Assembly: GCA_021186555.1 (NCBI GenBank)
Contig: JAJKFL010000042.1
Location: 17,212,521-17,276,520 of the forward strand
DNA from: Reticulitermes speratus
Taxonomy: Eukaryota > Arthropoda > Insecta > Blattodea > Rhinotermitidae
DNA: 64,000 nucleotides
Reading direction: 5' to 3'
The notes beneath the pieces were generated by a model, which worked only from the letters and a program-made list of their open reading frames with translations, did no database searches and had not been told where the DNA came from. Both the position numbers and the translations under genes were made by a program. Positions 22,286 through 33,174 of this stretch are shown here, piece by piece; position 1 is the first letter of the stretch; every line of letters begins with the position of its first letter.

Positions 22286-24004
22286 ACCTTTTACCATGCA
22301 AATGTCGCCTCACGTTAATGAGTCTCGAATTGAAATGTATCGTTTCAGAAGAAAGGGCTCTCTTATAAAACGGCGTGTCGTTTCATAAAATATTAATGTT
22401 TTTAAGATCCACAGGTTTTTTTCTGACTCATTCTTTAACAAGTTGAGTATTTAACGAAATGCAGTAAAATTAAATTCTTGACTGCGTGGAGTGTGATGTT
22501 CGTACGGTGATTAGATTTGCAACAGTAGGTTTATAATAAAGTAATATCAAAGCCACTGAAGTAAGCAGCACTGTCAAGAGGACAGCTGGAAAATATATTC
22601 TTGTGTTGCCGTATTTTCTGCTAGTGTTCTGTGTAAAAGGAAGATGTTAATCCTTTGTAACAATGTTATAAACTCAAGAAAGTGTAATAATTAAAAATGT
22701 TTTATATGTGTATACAGCAAGGTGATTTATGATTGTGTGTGTTGCGTCGTTTTCAAGCTGTTTTAATGGAAGTGTGTATTTTCGTGTAGTTACAGAGGTG
22801 GAAGTTCTGAGTTCGAGACTGTGCCATCTGATATTAACTGAAGACGGATCTGAGTTACAAAGGAAGGGGGAGGAGTTTGCAAGGGACAAAGGAATGGAAG
22901 AAAGGGGTTGAGGTTGAAGTCATTAAATTATCCCCCGTTGAATTTCAACGCGCCTTGTACACAAGTTATGAATATTGGGATGACTTTTTTCTTCAGTTGG
23001 GCCTACTTGGATATACTGAAGCAGCATATTTATTCCAGCATTAAAACATTCGTAGGAATTTTAATATATGTATGTGTAAGTGTGCGTGCATATGTGTGAT
23101 ATCGTAGTTAGTTTCAATGAAATTACTTTGAAGAAGACATGAGAACAGAAGAGACACGTCAAAACTCTTAGCTTCTACGTGGTCAATATTGAGCATTACT
23201 TTCCTAGAGTTCAGTCCTGCCTAAGCACAGGCTGTAATCCTCTTTTAAAAGCGTTACTGGTGTATGCAGGAGGATCAAAAATATTATGGGAGGTCATGTT
23301 GATGAAACATGAAATATGAACAGTGTGTGTAACCTGACGTTTTGCTGAACTGTGTGCGGGCGCTTTGAAGCTTTAGGAAAGCATTTTGACAGTCGAACGC
23401 TGCAATTTTTGAAGTCTCATTGTGACTTTTTGTATTTAGATAAATATTCAGCGAGTAAAACATGTGAAGCGATGCTTACAAAACTCTATGATATAAACAA
23501 CTCGTACTGGTTGAGTTTAGCTTCTCTTTGCAAAAGTTAATGTTAAAAATTTGCCAACCGACATTCGTATTCATCTCTGTATATGTGTGGCTTGTATTTT
23601 ATACTTTTTCCTCCAAGTTATTTTTCATACTGTTAAAGAGAGATGTAGCTATGTACAGACGGACACATACATAAAAATATTCGGTTTTTTAAGTTGTAAA
23701 TATTTTATCCTAAAGAATTTTCAAACTGGTACGTATATGAAGCCTTTCATTCAGATATTCAAATAGAAAGGCAGATTTTTAACTTACATGACATAGTGAT
23801 AATGTTTTGATTGTTGTTGTCCTATTCCTTTATTATATTTCGTGAATTTCACGCGGAGCCCCCTTCATAGAAACAGACTCTGAGATATGGAGAAATTAGA
23901 AAGCATTCTGTAACTTTAATCATGACTTGAGTAAACATATACTTGGTCACATTAAGATGAAACTTTGTTGAACTGTGAGAATCGACACACAGAAAAGAAA
24001 ATGG
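22286..24004. other. unassigned DNA
   Basis: Several 60-70 codon frames without recognisable features and no repeat shared with the window. Confidence 0.4.
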
Positions 24005-24337
24005 ATTACGAGTTACACGTAGTCTGCCGTTGCTACGCGATATTACGAGTTACACGTAGTCTGCCATTGCTACGCGATATTACGAGTTGCACGTAGTCTG
24101 CCATTGCTACGCGATATTACGAGTTACACGTAGTCTGCCATTGCTACGCGATATTACGAGTTACACGTAGTCTGCCATTGCTACGCGATATTACGAGTTA
24201 CACGTAGTCTGACATTGCTACGCGATATTACGAGTTACACGTAGTCTGCCATTGCTACGCGATATTACGAGTTACACGTAGTCTGCCATTGCTACGCGAT
24301 ATTACGAGTTACACGTAGTCTGCCATTGCTACGCGAT
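24005..24337. repeat. minisatellite, 9 x 37 bp
   Basis: Nine head-to-tail units of exactly 37 bp starting ATTACGAGTT(A/G)CACG and ending GCTACGCGAT, with single-base variants in only a few units. The homogeneity suggests recent expansion. There are no spacers. Confidence 0.97.
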
Positions 24338-24393
24338 ATTTTCACGAAGTACGGGTTGTGGCTGCAATTCAGAAAATTATATATGCGAAGCTA

Positions 24394-25069
24394 ACTAACT
24401 CCATGGAGCAGAGTCCTTCTTGAGAAGCTAACAGGTCGTCAGCTAGTCAAGAGATTTCCCGCGTTTTATGGAACCCGAAGTTTCATTACCGCACTCACAA
24501 GAGCCCGCCACCTGTCCCTATCCTGAGCCATATCAATCCAGTCCATGCTCCCATCCCACTTCTTGAAGATCTATTTTAATATTATCCTCCCATCTACGCC
24601 TGGGTCTTCCAAGTGGTCTCCTTCCCTCAGGTCTCCCCACCAAAACCCTGTATGCACCTCTCCCCTCACCCATACGTGCTACATGCCCCGCCCACCTCAT
24701 TCTTCTCGATTTGATCACCCGAATAATATTTGGTGATGAGTACAGATCATAAAGTTCCTCGTTGTGTAGTCTTCTCCACTCCCCTGTTACCCCGTCTCTC
24801 TTAGGCCCAAATATCCTCCTCAGCACCCTATTCTCGAACACCCTCAGCCTATGTTCCTCCCTCAGTGTGAGAGACCAAGTCTCACACCCATACAAAACAA
24901 CAGACAAAGTTATAGTTCTGTATATCTTAATGTTTGTATTTTTGGATAACAAACTGGAAGACAGAAGATCCTGCACCGAATGATAACAAGCATTCCCCGA
25001 CTTCAATCTGCTCTTAATTTCTTCCTGAATGGAATTTTGATTTGTTAGGGTTGTTCCCAAATATTTGAA
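24394..25069 (-). mobile_element. LINE family Y, 5'-truncated insertion with target duplication
   Basis: The minus strand encodes 175 codons (24533-25060) with the reverse-transcriptase C-terminal blocks [78 protein letters not shown] one-base frameshift after GLD moves the expected [16 protein letters not shown] into another frame. The palm motif (YADD) is missing because the insertion is 5'-truncated. The direct repeat ATATGCGAAGCTA lies at 24381-24393 and 25070-25082, a perfect 13-bp target duplication. It is the youngest LINE here. RTE-like assignment rests on remembered similarity. Confidence 0.9.
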
Positions 25070-25311
25070 ATATGCGAAGCTACTGAACGAAATTAGACCT
25101 AGGTGAATTCTGGCATTAGTGGTGTAATTGACAGCTGTCGAACGGATTTTACTTTCACTTTTATCCGTCTATTCTCTACATGATCTCAGAACGAAGTGTG
25201 TTAGCCTCTTCTGAAGCTTTTCATCCCAAGATTAGAGTTCTATAAACCTATAAGTTTTATCCGGTAAAGGTCGATATAAATATTTAATGTGAGACGAAAT
25301 ATATCTGTCTC

Positions 25312-25440
25312 TTTGCGCTGCTGGCCGTTGTGAACACGGTAATGGAACTGTGAGTTTCCTAAAAGACGGGAAATTTATAGACCACTTGAGCGACTGTTAG
25401 CTTCTCACGAAGGCTTGTCCTTCGTGGAGTTACTTAAATA
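25312..25440 (+). mobile_element. LINE family Y, terminal fragment
   Basis: CCGTTGTGAACACGGTAATG, CCTAAAAGACGGGAAATTTA, CGACTGTTAGCTTCTC and GTGGAGTTA follow the 3' terminus of the family. It lies 240 bp from the 24.4-kb copy, in opposite orientation, as a separate insertion. Confidence 0.7.
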
Positions 25441-25659
25441 GATATTGCAATGTTTCTTCTGCCGTACAGCTGTCTTTGAAACTGTGTATTTATATCTGCA
25501 GTAAATAAACTTGAACACCAATGAGACATGTCAAATACAAGAAAAGTATTTCGTACATATGTACACATTTCGTACATATGTACACACTCGTGTTCGTCTG
25601 CCAGTAGGACCACGAATCTTACTTTTCTCCACTATTCCACACTAGTTGTGGTACCTATT

Positions 25660-25800
25660 CAGGTTCCTGTCTAGTGCATAACATTTACCATCACGAAGGT
25701 GAACGCAGCGTGAAGCTGACTACTCACTTCCACCTAGTGCCGAGTTTAAGAACGCCTGGAGCGGTTTTCTTTGCCCCCGCGCGCGTTATCATCCCACGGT
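25660..25800 (+). mobile_element. SINE family D, 3' fragment
   Basis: GCAGCGTGAAGCTGACTACT, CACCTAGTGCCGAG and TTAAGAACGCCTGGAGC match the D 3' body. The head and middle are absent. Confidence 0.55.
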
Positions 25801-25853
25801 GCGTAAACACAGACACGTTGTATTTTACCGTTGGAGTAGGCTAGTTCAGTTTT

Positions 25854-26057
25854 ATTTAGAGGTGCTGGATGCAAGCAGTCAGATCTCCAGCCATGGAACG
25901 TAGGCCTCTGCTATTTGTTTTAGTTAGAGGTGCTGGATGCAAGCAGTCAGATCTCCAGCCATGGAACGTAGGCCTCTGCTATTTGTTTTAGTTAGAGGTG
26001 CTGGATTCTAGCAGTCAGATCTCCAGCCATGGAACGTAGGCCTCTGCTATTTGTTTT
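25854..26057. repeat. minisatellite, 3 x 68 bp
   Basis: Units at 25854, 25922 and 25990 share TTAGAGGTGCTGGAT and CCTCTGCTATTTGTTTT. The third differs at a few bases. The first two are nearly identical. Confidence 0.96.
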
Positions 26058-26069
26058 CCTCACATTTTT

Positions 26070-26300
26070 GCAAAGGCTATGGGCTGCAGGATCCGGGTTT
26101 CGATTCCCGTCCGGGGCAAAAGGTGTGTTCTCCAAAACGTGCAGACTGGCTCTGGAACTCACCCAGCCTCCTATCTAATGGTTATCCGGGATTCTTACCG
26201 ACGAGGGTACAACGGCCGTAGCGTGAAGCTGACCACTCACCTCTATTGCCGAAGCTAAGAATGAGTGGAGCTTTACCTGTACTCTCCCTGTATTTTATTG
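26070..26300 (+). mobile_element. SINE family D, partial head plus body
   Basis: GGCTATGGGCTGCAGGATC, B box GGGTTTCGATTCCCG, then TTCTCCAAAACGTGCAGAC, GTAGCGTGAAGCTGACC and CTAAGAATGAGTGGAGC. It directly abuts the 68-bp array. Confidence 0.75.
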
Positions 26301-26971
26301 TGGGCGGCCGTTATTACATTTCATCCTTTCTAACGTTTAAAAACCTTATTCTCTCTTACCAGTTTAGGCCCAATGGTTGAGTAGTTACGGTAGTAAAATA
26401 GGAAAAGTAATGTAATGTAGACTTCGCCAGTTTCTTTCAGTGGTGCCAGTGTTGCTGTCAGCTGACAAGTTCGTGCGGCCGCTATGGGTAGACATTAATA
26501 TATGCAGTGTTGAGGTGGCCTCTTGCGGCCTGATATTTGTATCGGATTTATGAAAATTCCTCATTTGATGCAACTGTTAGTATTAGAAACTGGGAAACGT
26601 ACTGACGCACGGATGGACGTGGTGGTACCATAAACCTACGTTTTCTCAACAAATATGGAGAATGCTTTAAAATAAATTTGTTATACACACAGTAACATGG
26701 TGTGAACACGTGACGTCATTCTCTCATACGCTTCGAACTTCTCGTGGGCACCATGTGGTCGTAATATGGTCTGGGCTTCACACCAGCCTTTGTTTATAAC
26801 ATTACTTCCACATGACTTTTTTGTAGGTCTGCAGAGGAATTAAACCGACAAACACTGGACACGTCCCGTCGTCTCGTTTGATTAAAAAAAACATTTTGGA
26901 ACTTGGCTCTAATTCTGTCTTCAGGTAAAATTGCTATACCTACTGTGTTACATACATTATATTGGATGGAG
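26301..26971. other. unassigned DNA
   Basis: No recognised element. Confidence 0.4.
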
Positions 26972-27206
26972 TTACCCTTTAAAGACAAAACGTAATCTGT
27001 TTTATATAAGGACTCAGTGCGTACCGCGCAGTAAACCCTCTCCACATCGGTTATACAAAACCAAACTGTTGATGTTGTATAAGGCAAAAGTCTCTGTTTG
27101 TTCTGAGATCCGTACACAATACCTAACGCAATGTGAGCACCATGTAGAATTGTTGAATGTTAAACCTGGTGGTACGTAAAGTTACCGCTAGACTTTAAAA
27201 CGTTAA
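26972..27206 (+). mobile_element. TTAA-type MITE, copy 2
   Basis: TTACCCTTTAAAGACAAAAC at the left, CTTTAAAACGTTAA at the right. The left TTAA has changed to TTAC. The body is colinear with copy 3 (28891), including GCGTACCGCGCAGTAAAC and GAATTGTTGAATGTTAAACC. Its open frame is shared with copy 3 by descent but has no known protein function. Confidence 0.8.
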
Positions 27207-27930
27207 TTTCCACGTTTTTAAACACAAATGAAACAAAGAAAAATGTCCAGCGCGCTGGAGCTTATGTGCGCATCAGTTAAGAAACGCGCCTGCATTGCAT
27301 ACTTTTACTTGTCTGTAGAGAAATATGATCGTTATGTAATAATTAACGAATATTCAACTTAAGTAATATATATTTATTGTTCTTTCTGGCACATAAGGGT
27401 TATATCCTGTAGGATGTGAAATTCTGTTGGATTACAAAATACAAGTCTGTGTATTACAGAGGTGAGGAATTGAGTCGTTCGTATCTCATGGTGTTAGAAG
27501 TCTAGAGATGAATGATAGCGTACTTCAGTAGCAATGTGCTTGATAAATGGTCGTACTTTGGGGTTGCTGTTTCTAATAGCTGCAGCTTATGTCCAGAACA
27601 GACTGTCTTCGCGGTCCTGTACACTGTGGCTATATTTATCAAAACTCCGTCGATGAAATGGAAGGAACTTCAGAAACAGTCATGATCAAACACTGTCGAG
27701 GGCCAAATTATTAATAGACTAGCTAGCTGACGAGGTAACATGTCTGGCTTGTACTCTGGAGGCACTCGTTTTGAATCTCGGCTGGGGCATGATTTACCCT
27801 GATCTAGGGGTACGTTATTTACTAGGTTACCTCCAGACAACCCCCAGGTCATGCGTTCAAGTAAAACAACAGCCAAGCGACTTTATGAAGCAGAGTACTT
27901 CTTGGCAATATGAGAGTCACTCAACTGGTC
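27207..27930. other. mostly unassigned; tRNA-like fragment near 27738-27800
   Basis: GAGGTAACATGTCTGGCTTG, then ACTCTGGAGGCACTCG and TTTTGAATCTCGGC look like a decayed tRNA-type head with B box. There is a single copy in the window, so I do not assign a family. Confidence 0.3.
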
Positions 27931-28221
27931 GGGGGCACGCGGTGGCGCAGTTGCTGTACAAGCCGGAAGGTCGCGGGTTCGATTCCCGATGGTGTCATTG
28001 GAATTTTTCATTGACATAATCCTTTCAGTCGCACTGTGACCCTGGGGTCGACTCAGCCTCTAACAGAAATGAGTACCAGGAGTATTTCCTGGGGGTAAAG
28101 GCGGCCGGTGCACATAGCTGACAACCTTACCACCTTCATATGCCGATTGTCTAGAAATCTGGGAGCCTCAACCTACTGGAACCCTAAGGGTCTGTCCAGG
28201 CTTGTAATGGGATTGCTTTTT
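27931..28221 (+). mobile_element. SINE family C with target duplication
   Basis: The head GGTGGCGCAGTTG is followed by a short deletion, then GGTCGCGGGTTCGATTCCC, the C body and GGGATTGCTTTTT. The target duplication ACTCAAC(T/C)GGTC at 27919-27930 and 28222-28233 has one difference. Confidence 0.9.
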
Positions 28222-28314
28222 ACTCAACCGGTCAGTATGTGTTTCCTACGTTATGAGGTACTTGAAATTTTATTTACATTTTTATAACGGCACTCTAATG
28301 GACTGTATTCTGAG

Positions 28315-28445
28315 ACAGTTGGATCCGTCCCACACCCTCAAATCCTGTTTCTGTTCCTGTTTCTGAAATTCTGTTCAAATCCTGTCGCTTTAATATTGTA
28401 GCACCACGTGCGCTTATCACCCAAACGGTATTTTTCCTTCATATT
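28315..28445 (+). repeat. local direct duplication, copy a
   Basis: ACAGTTGGATCCGTCCCACA to TTTTTCCTTCATAT recurs at 29491-29595. This copy carries about 26 extra bases of CTGTTTCTG-type expansion. Confidence 0.85.
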
Positions 28446-28477
28446 CTGAGATTACGTAGCGTCGGCGTTTGATGAAT

Positions 28478-28640
28478 GAATGAGTATGGAGCATTGGGAG
28501 GATGATACTGACAAGGGAAAACCCAAGTATGCCCGAGATAAACCTGTCCCACTGTCACTTTTTCCACCACAAATTCTACACAGATTAGCCCGGGATTGAA
28601 ACCGTGCCTCCCTGGTGATAGGCTGCCGACTAACCGCTTG
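28478..28640 (-). mobile_element. SINE family B, partial
   Basis: The minus-strand head and body (plus TGTCCCACTGTCACTTTTTCC and CCGACTAACCGCTTGAATTA) are diverged and lack the 3' block. Confidence 0.65.
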
Positions 28641-28798
28641 AATTATTGTTCTTATTAATGACCGTGAAGAAGGATATGGAAGTGCCTCCAGAACATCTGT
28701 TATTTATACCACTTTCGATCTGGCGTGTTTCTGAGATTGCCGTAAGATTGCGGGCAACCGTTAAAACATTATTTCTTCTCCGAACATATAAAATGCAG

Positions 28799-28890
28799 TA
28801 TTTGAGAGAACAAGTAATTGCAAATGCTTTGAATTTTAAAAGTTTATTGATGATTATTAAGGACGCGAAATTAGGAAACTCAAATGCACT
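28799..28890 (+). repeat. tandem duplication copy 1, left part (split by MITE)
   Basis: TATTTGAGAGAACAA onward pairs with 29181-29273. The copy resumes at 29125-29180 after the MITE. Confidence 0.85.
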
Positions 28891-29124
28891 TTAATCCTTT
28901 AAAGACGAAACGTAATCTGTTTCATATAAGGACCCAGTGCGTACCGCGCAGTAAACACTCTCCACCTCGGTTATACAAAACCATTCAGTTAATGCTGTAT
29001 GAGGTAACAGCTTCTCTTTGTTGTGAGATCTGTACACAACACATAGCAATGCGAGCACCATGTAGAATTGTTGAATGTTAAACCTGATGGTATGTAAAGT
29101 AAACGCTAGGCTTTAAAACGTTAA
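28891..29124 (+). mobile_element. TTAA-flanked MITE, copy 3, with paralogous empty site
   Basis: It is bounded by TTAA at 28891-28894 and 29121-29124, with ends TCCTTTAAAGACGAAAC and GGCTTTAAAACG. It interrupts one copy of a ~152-bp tandem duplication; the other copy reads GCATTTTCAATGAATATGG across the same point (29269-29287), without the element. This shows directly that the element is a discrete insertion with a 4-bp target of TTAA type. Confidence 0.9.
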
Positions 29125-29334
29125 ATGAATATGGTTGGAAGGGCTTCTGAGAGACAGTATACTAACCTGCCACTATATGGTATTTGAGAGAACAAATGAA
29201 TTTCGAAATTTTTGAATTTCAAAAGTTTATTGATGAATATTAAAGTCGCGAAATAAGGAAAATCAAAAGCATTTTCAATGAATATGGTTGGGAGGGCTTC
29301 AGAGGGACAGTACACTAACCTGCCACTAGAAACA
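29125..29334 (+). repeat. tandem duplication: end of copy 1 and whole of copy 2
   Basis: 29125-29180 closes copy 1 (ATATGGTTGGAAGGGCTTC). 29181-29334 is copy 2, which ends with the matching ATATGGTTGGGAGGGCTTC and CTAACCTGCCACTA. Confidence 0.85.
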
Positions 29335-29490
29335 GAAATTTGACAGTGTACATTGTACAGACGTGAGGTATATGTAGAATTGTCTCAGTGTGTGGGCAGT
29401 ACACCATGAATATACAGGGGATGGTGGAAGTAAAGCATCACACATTACTGGGGACAATAATATTTCTTACTCTTTATAATTTGTTTGATA

Positions 29491-29595
29491 ACAGTTGGAT
29501 CCGTCCCACACCCTCAAATCCTGTTTCTTTAACAGTCGCTTTAATATTGTAGCACCACGTGCGCTTATCACCCGAACGGTATTTTTCCTTCATAT
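29491..29595 (+). repeat. local direct duplication, copy b
   Basis: The partner of 28315-28445, about 1.18 kb away, with few differences outside the CTGTTTCTG expansion. A SINE C fragment starts 11 bp later. Confidence 0.85.
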
Positions 29596-29606
29596 CCATC
29601 ACTGAT

Positions 29607-29878
29607 GGGGCACGCAAGCGGAAGGTCGCGGGTTCGATTCCCGATGGTGTCATTGGAATTTTTCGTTGACATAATCCTTTCGGTCGCACTATGGCCCTCG
29701 GGTCGACTCAGCCTCTAACAGAAATGAGTACCAGGAATATTTCCTGGGGGGTAAAGGCGGCCGGTGCGTAGGGCTGACAACCTTGCCACCTACATGTGCC
29801 GATTGTCTATAAATGTGGGAGCCTCAACCTCCTGGAACCCTAAGGGCCTGTCCAGTCCTGTAATGGGATTGTTTTACC
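29607..29878 (+). mobile_element. SINE family C, head-deleted
   Basis: GGGGCACGC joins directly to AAGCGGAAGGTCGCGGG, so the A-box half of the head is lost; the B box, body and TTTTACC end remain. Confidence 0.8.
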
Positions 29879-29879
29879 T

Positions 29880-30539
29880 TCGGGTCCACGGGCTCTAATA
29901 TTTATCACGGATGAGAAACATCTTGGTCACTAGAACTTTTTTAAAACATTTATTTTATTTTTTTCCTATTGTTTTGTGCAGCACTTGAACGTTACCTCCT
30001 GGCGAGTTTCCAGTACCTTCACGTGAAGCTTGTCTTCAAAATTTTCACGCCTGTAATATTTACGGAATCCATACGCTGTCTGCGCCCATAGCTCTCTTAG
30101 ACAAACATTTCGGAAACTTGACTTCTGTTCCCAGACTATACACCACAACTGTGATGTTTGAACAGCTTTAGGATTGTGCTGACACATCCTTCCACTTCAT
30201 ATTTACTGTCTACATACTTCAGCCAATGTGTTCTTTCTGTCGCGTTCCTCTTTCTCGTCCCTTCACAGTAGGATTTCCTTCGACACCACCCACCGCACAG
30301 CGGATATGTTTTACTGCTTGCTGTAAATACGATTTCTCCAGTGTTAGTGTGTTGCAAAGTTTTTCTCTTAAATTGCAATTGATGTACACAATTCTTTTTT
30401 TTTATTTTTTTTTTCGATACATGTGTCGTTGAGTCGGATCGAAGGAGTAAAAAATTTCCCTCAAGATTTTGACGTTTTAAATTTATAAAATGTAATGTTC
30501 CTTTGCACGCCACGCAGTGCTGGTGCAGTTCCACTCATT
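29880..30539. other. unassigned DNA with two minus-strand frames
   Basis: Minus-strand frames of 132 codons (30136-30534) and 73 codons (29966-30187) overlap. The first is lysine-rich in the middle because of a poly(T) tract and has CxxC-like cysteines at its N terminus. I recognise no domain and no second copy, so I do not call a gene. Confidence 0.4.
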
Positions 30540-30745
30540 CATAGTCTTAGCACCAGATAGAGAGATCAGTTGTCAGCTTTACGCCCCGGCCGCTTTACCC
30601 CCAGTGGAAGGATCCCATAATACCCAGTTAATAAAAGACTGGTTTGTCCTCACAACCGGTCCATAGGTTTTGGGAGAAGAGAAAATTCTCCTGTCCCTCT
30701 CGAGAATCGAAAAAAGGATTCGTCTGTCGTCCAGCCATTTGTCTA
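30540..30745 (-). mobile_element. SINE family D, body, minus strand
   Basis: Reversed, it gives CACTGGGGGTAAAGCGGCC, GTAAAGCTGACAACTG and GGTGCTAAGACTATGAATG, in D order. No head at the far end. Confidence 0.65.
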
Positions 30746-31542
30746 GTCACCATTCCATGTTTATTCAGTTCCTCTAAATATGTTACGATCTCTCGAAATT
30801 TCGTTGTTGGAAGCTAAGAAGATAACTTTTTCTGCGAAATGTGACCCTACACCTAAACAGAGGTACATGTTTATTAATGAAGATCGAAGTCTTTTGTGAT
30901 TTTATGTTCTGTCGACTGCTAAATACTCACCGACATTTCGGACGAGCGTGCTGCCTCCAACTATAGGTTCTTGCAATCCGAAAATACTTCCTGGACTGAT
31001 GTACCTCGACGATGGACGCAGGATGCTCCTCCGAAAGTTCGGTAACTAACAGTCGACACAGCGTCGTATCGCACGTCTGGCATCTTCATCAATACCGCGT
31101 GTTTGTTTACGTCAGAGCAACACAGTCAGCAAGTTAGCTCAAGAGCTAACCTTACAACTTTTATCTGGGTGGTAACCGATTTCCATCTTCGCCTCGGCGT
31201 CGGCTATCCGGATTGTTTTGCGCGATTTTTTCAGTATCTCCAGGCAAAGGATCAGATATCAAGCTACGTTCGCGTTCTTCCACACACATAACATTAATTA
31301 TTTACTAAGCATCCAATCACTGTGCATGTCAGTTTTCGTCCACGGTTAATCCCGTACCCTTTGAGAGGAAAAAGGTCATATCCTTTTTCGTCCACGGCTT
31401 GTAACTGGTGAATGAGCATAAGGCAGTTGCGGACATTAGCTTCGGGTGGCTGAAGATTGTTGGCAATACAGTTGACCTAATTTAATGAGAAATCCTTTAT
31501 TAAAACAAAGTACTAAAATAATATAACAATATTTTGTCAAGC
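30746..31542. other. unassigned DNA
   Basis: No recognised element. Confidence 0.4.
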
Positions 31543-31555
31543 AATGTAGCCTTAG

Positions 31556-31818
31556 GCCGATCCCAGTGGCCGTGCGGTCTAAGGCGTGGGTCTACGGCCG
31601 TTCGCTTACTGGGATCGTGGGTTTGAATCCCACCGGGGGCATAGATGTCTGTCTCTTGTGAGTGTTGTGTGTTGTCAGGTAGAGGTCTCTGCGACGGGCT
31701 GGTCCCTCGTCCAGAGGAGTCCTACCGGGTGTGGTGTGTCTAATGTGTGTGATCATGAAACCTCGAAATGAGGAGGCCTATGCACCCGAAAAGGGGCTGT
31801 TGAGCCATAGGGGAAAAA
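31556..31818 (+). mobile_element. SINE family A, full length
   Basis: Head GTGGCCGTGCGGTCTAAGG, B box GGGTTTGAATCCC and an A-rich end. The target duplication AATGTAGCCTT(A)G at 31543-31555 and 31819-31830 differs by one base. Confidence 0.9.
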
Positions 31819-31886
31819 AATGTAGCCTTGGTTTAATGAAATTCTTAAATAAGTATAATTGCAACAAGCACTAAAGTACAGAGTGG

Positions 31887-33174
31887 GGCAGAATCCATTC
31901 ATCATTTTGATTTACGTAGTAATCTGGTGGCTCCTGAGAGGAGATTGAACTAATTGTGTTATAGAGTTCAGCTAGGGACGCCATTGAGTACACATGAATC
32001 AATTATGGGCTGTACCCCGTGCGTTCGCCGTAGAGACGTTTTTAAAAAATAACGACCCTGTGATACCAACGACGTAAACGGAACGGTTCCTGATCGCAAC
32101 ACGTTCAAGAAATGGATACAGAAGTTTCGAACCGCGGCTTATGCAACAAATACAAAACCTGAAGGCAGAGTCAGAAACTGTGCGGACACCGGAAAACACT
32201 GAAAGAGCACGAGCCGCTATCGGTCGTAGCCCCAAACGATCAGCACGCAGACATTCAGTTGCCATCAACATATCGAGTAGACCGCTCTGACGGATACTTC
32301 ATTGTGGTTTACTTTTTCACCTCTACCAATTACACATTGTGCGAGAACTTTTAGACCGTGATTTTGCTTCAAGAAGTGCATTTTGTGAGCAGTTTGTTAC
32401 CTTAGTGAACGAACATTCAGATGTTTTTCGGCAGGTGATAATGTCAGATGAAGCTCACTTTGAACTGCCTGATTGTGTGAATAAACAAAACAGGAGTGGA
32501 GCTGATCCAAACGAATTGCATGTGAAACCACTTCACAGTCAGAGAGGAACAGTATGGTCTGGGATATTAGCGTTCGGTATCTTTGGTCCTTATTTTTTCA
32601 AGGATGAAACTGGCAATGCGGTTACTATGACACCTGACGGTTCTGTGCTTATAGTGAATGAGTTCTTGCTTCCAGAGTTACGCCGTCGTGATATGAACCT
32701 TGCCTTGCCACCTTCTGGTTCCAACATGGAGCAACAGCAAATACCGCTCGGTAGTCGATGAACACCTTAAGAACTGTGTTTGAACGTCGCATAATCTCGC
32801 GCTGTGGCGACGTTTCTTGGCCAGCCAGTCCGCCCGATCTGTCAGCTTGTGATTTCTTTTCGTGGGGCTACTTGAAAAGCAAAGTGTTTCAAGCACGTCC
32901 GGCAGACTTACATAACCTCAAACATAGCGCTTCTGATGAAATCAGTGCCATCCCACCAGCCATGTTACTTCGCGTAATGGAAAGTGTTTTGAACAGAGTG
33001 CATCAGTGCATCAATCTTGATGGGCGACATCTGAAAGGTGTTATGTTTAAGAAGTAACTCTGTTATAATGTTCCTAAATAATAGAAGGCATCTTTCATTT
33101 CACATTACTTTGAATAAAATTTATTATAATGTGGTCGAGTAGCGTATCTTTAAAAATGATGAATGAACTCTGCC
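31887..33174 (+). mobile_element. mariner-like DNA transposon, ~1.29 kb, dead
   Basis: The inverted ends read GGCAGAATCCATTCATCATT at 31887 and, reversed from the right, GGCAGAGTTCATTCATCATT; they agree over about 24 bp with two differences. One broken transposase gene lies between them. The length and single gene are typical of mariner-type elements. An AATAAA lies at 33113-33118, after the gene. Confidence 0.88.
31994..33057 (+). pseudogene. mariner-family transposase (DUF4817-type HTH plus DDE_3), broken
   Basis: The N-terminal part (31994-32280) reads FLKNNDPV, VRTPENTERARAAIGRSPKRSARRHSVAINISSR, the helix-turn-helix region of this insect family. The middle (32339-32700) keeps SDEAHFELPD with the first catalytic Asp, then VKPLHSQRGTVWSGI and FLLPELRRRD. 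At the second catalytic site, reading WFQHGATANTA, three bases are lost, so the Asp of the usual QQDGAT is gone; a stop follows shortly after. The C-terminal part (32758-33057) keeps PPDLSACDFFSWGYLKSKVF with the third Asp and VHQCINLDGRHLKGV. Other frameshifts lie near 32690 and in the N-terminal part. It would cut and paste DNA at TA if intact; here it is inactive. Confidence 0.88.

Noticed and set aside
24005-24337. CRISPR-like regular repeats
   Set aside because: Head-to-tail units without unique spacers, in what looks like animal DNA. The same applies to the 43- and 61-bp arrays.
26931-29081. Two similar open frames (PLKTKRNLF...) suggesting a gene pair
   Set aside because: Both lie in copies of the TTAA-flanked MITE; similarity is from shared descent of the element.
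29966-30534. Overlapping minus-strand frames that might be a small cysteine-bearing gene
   Set aside because: Different frames, a poly(T)-derived lysine run, no family and no start context.
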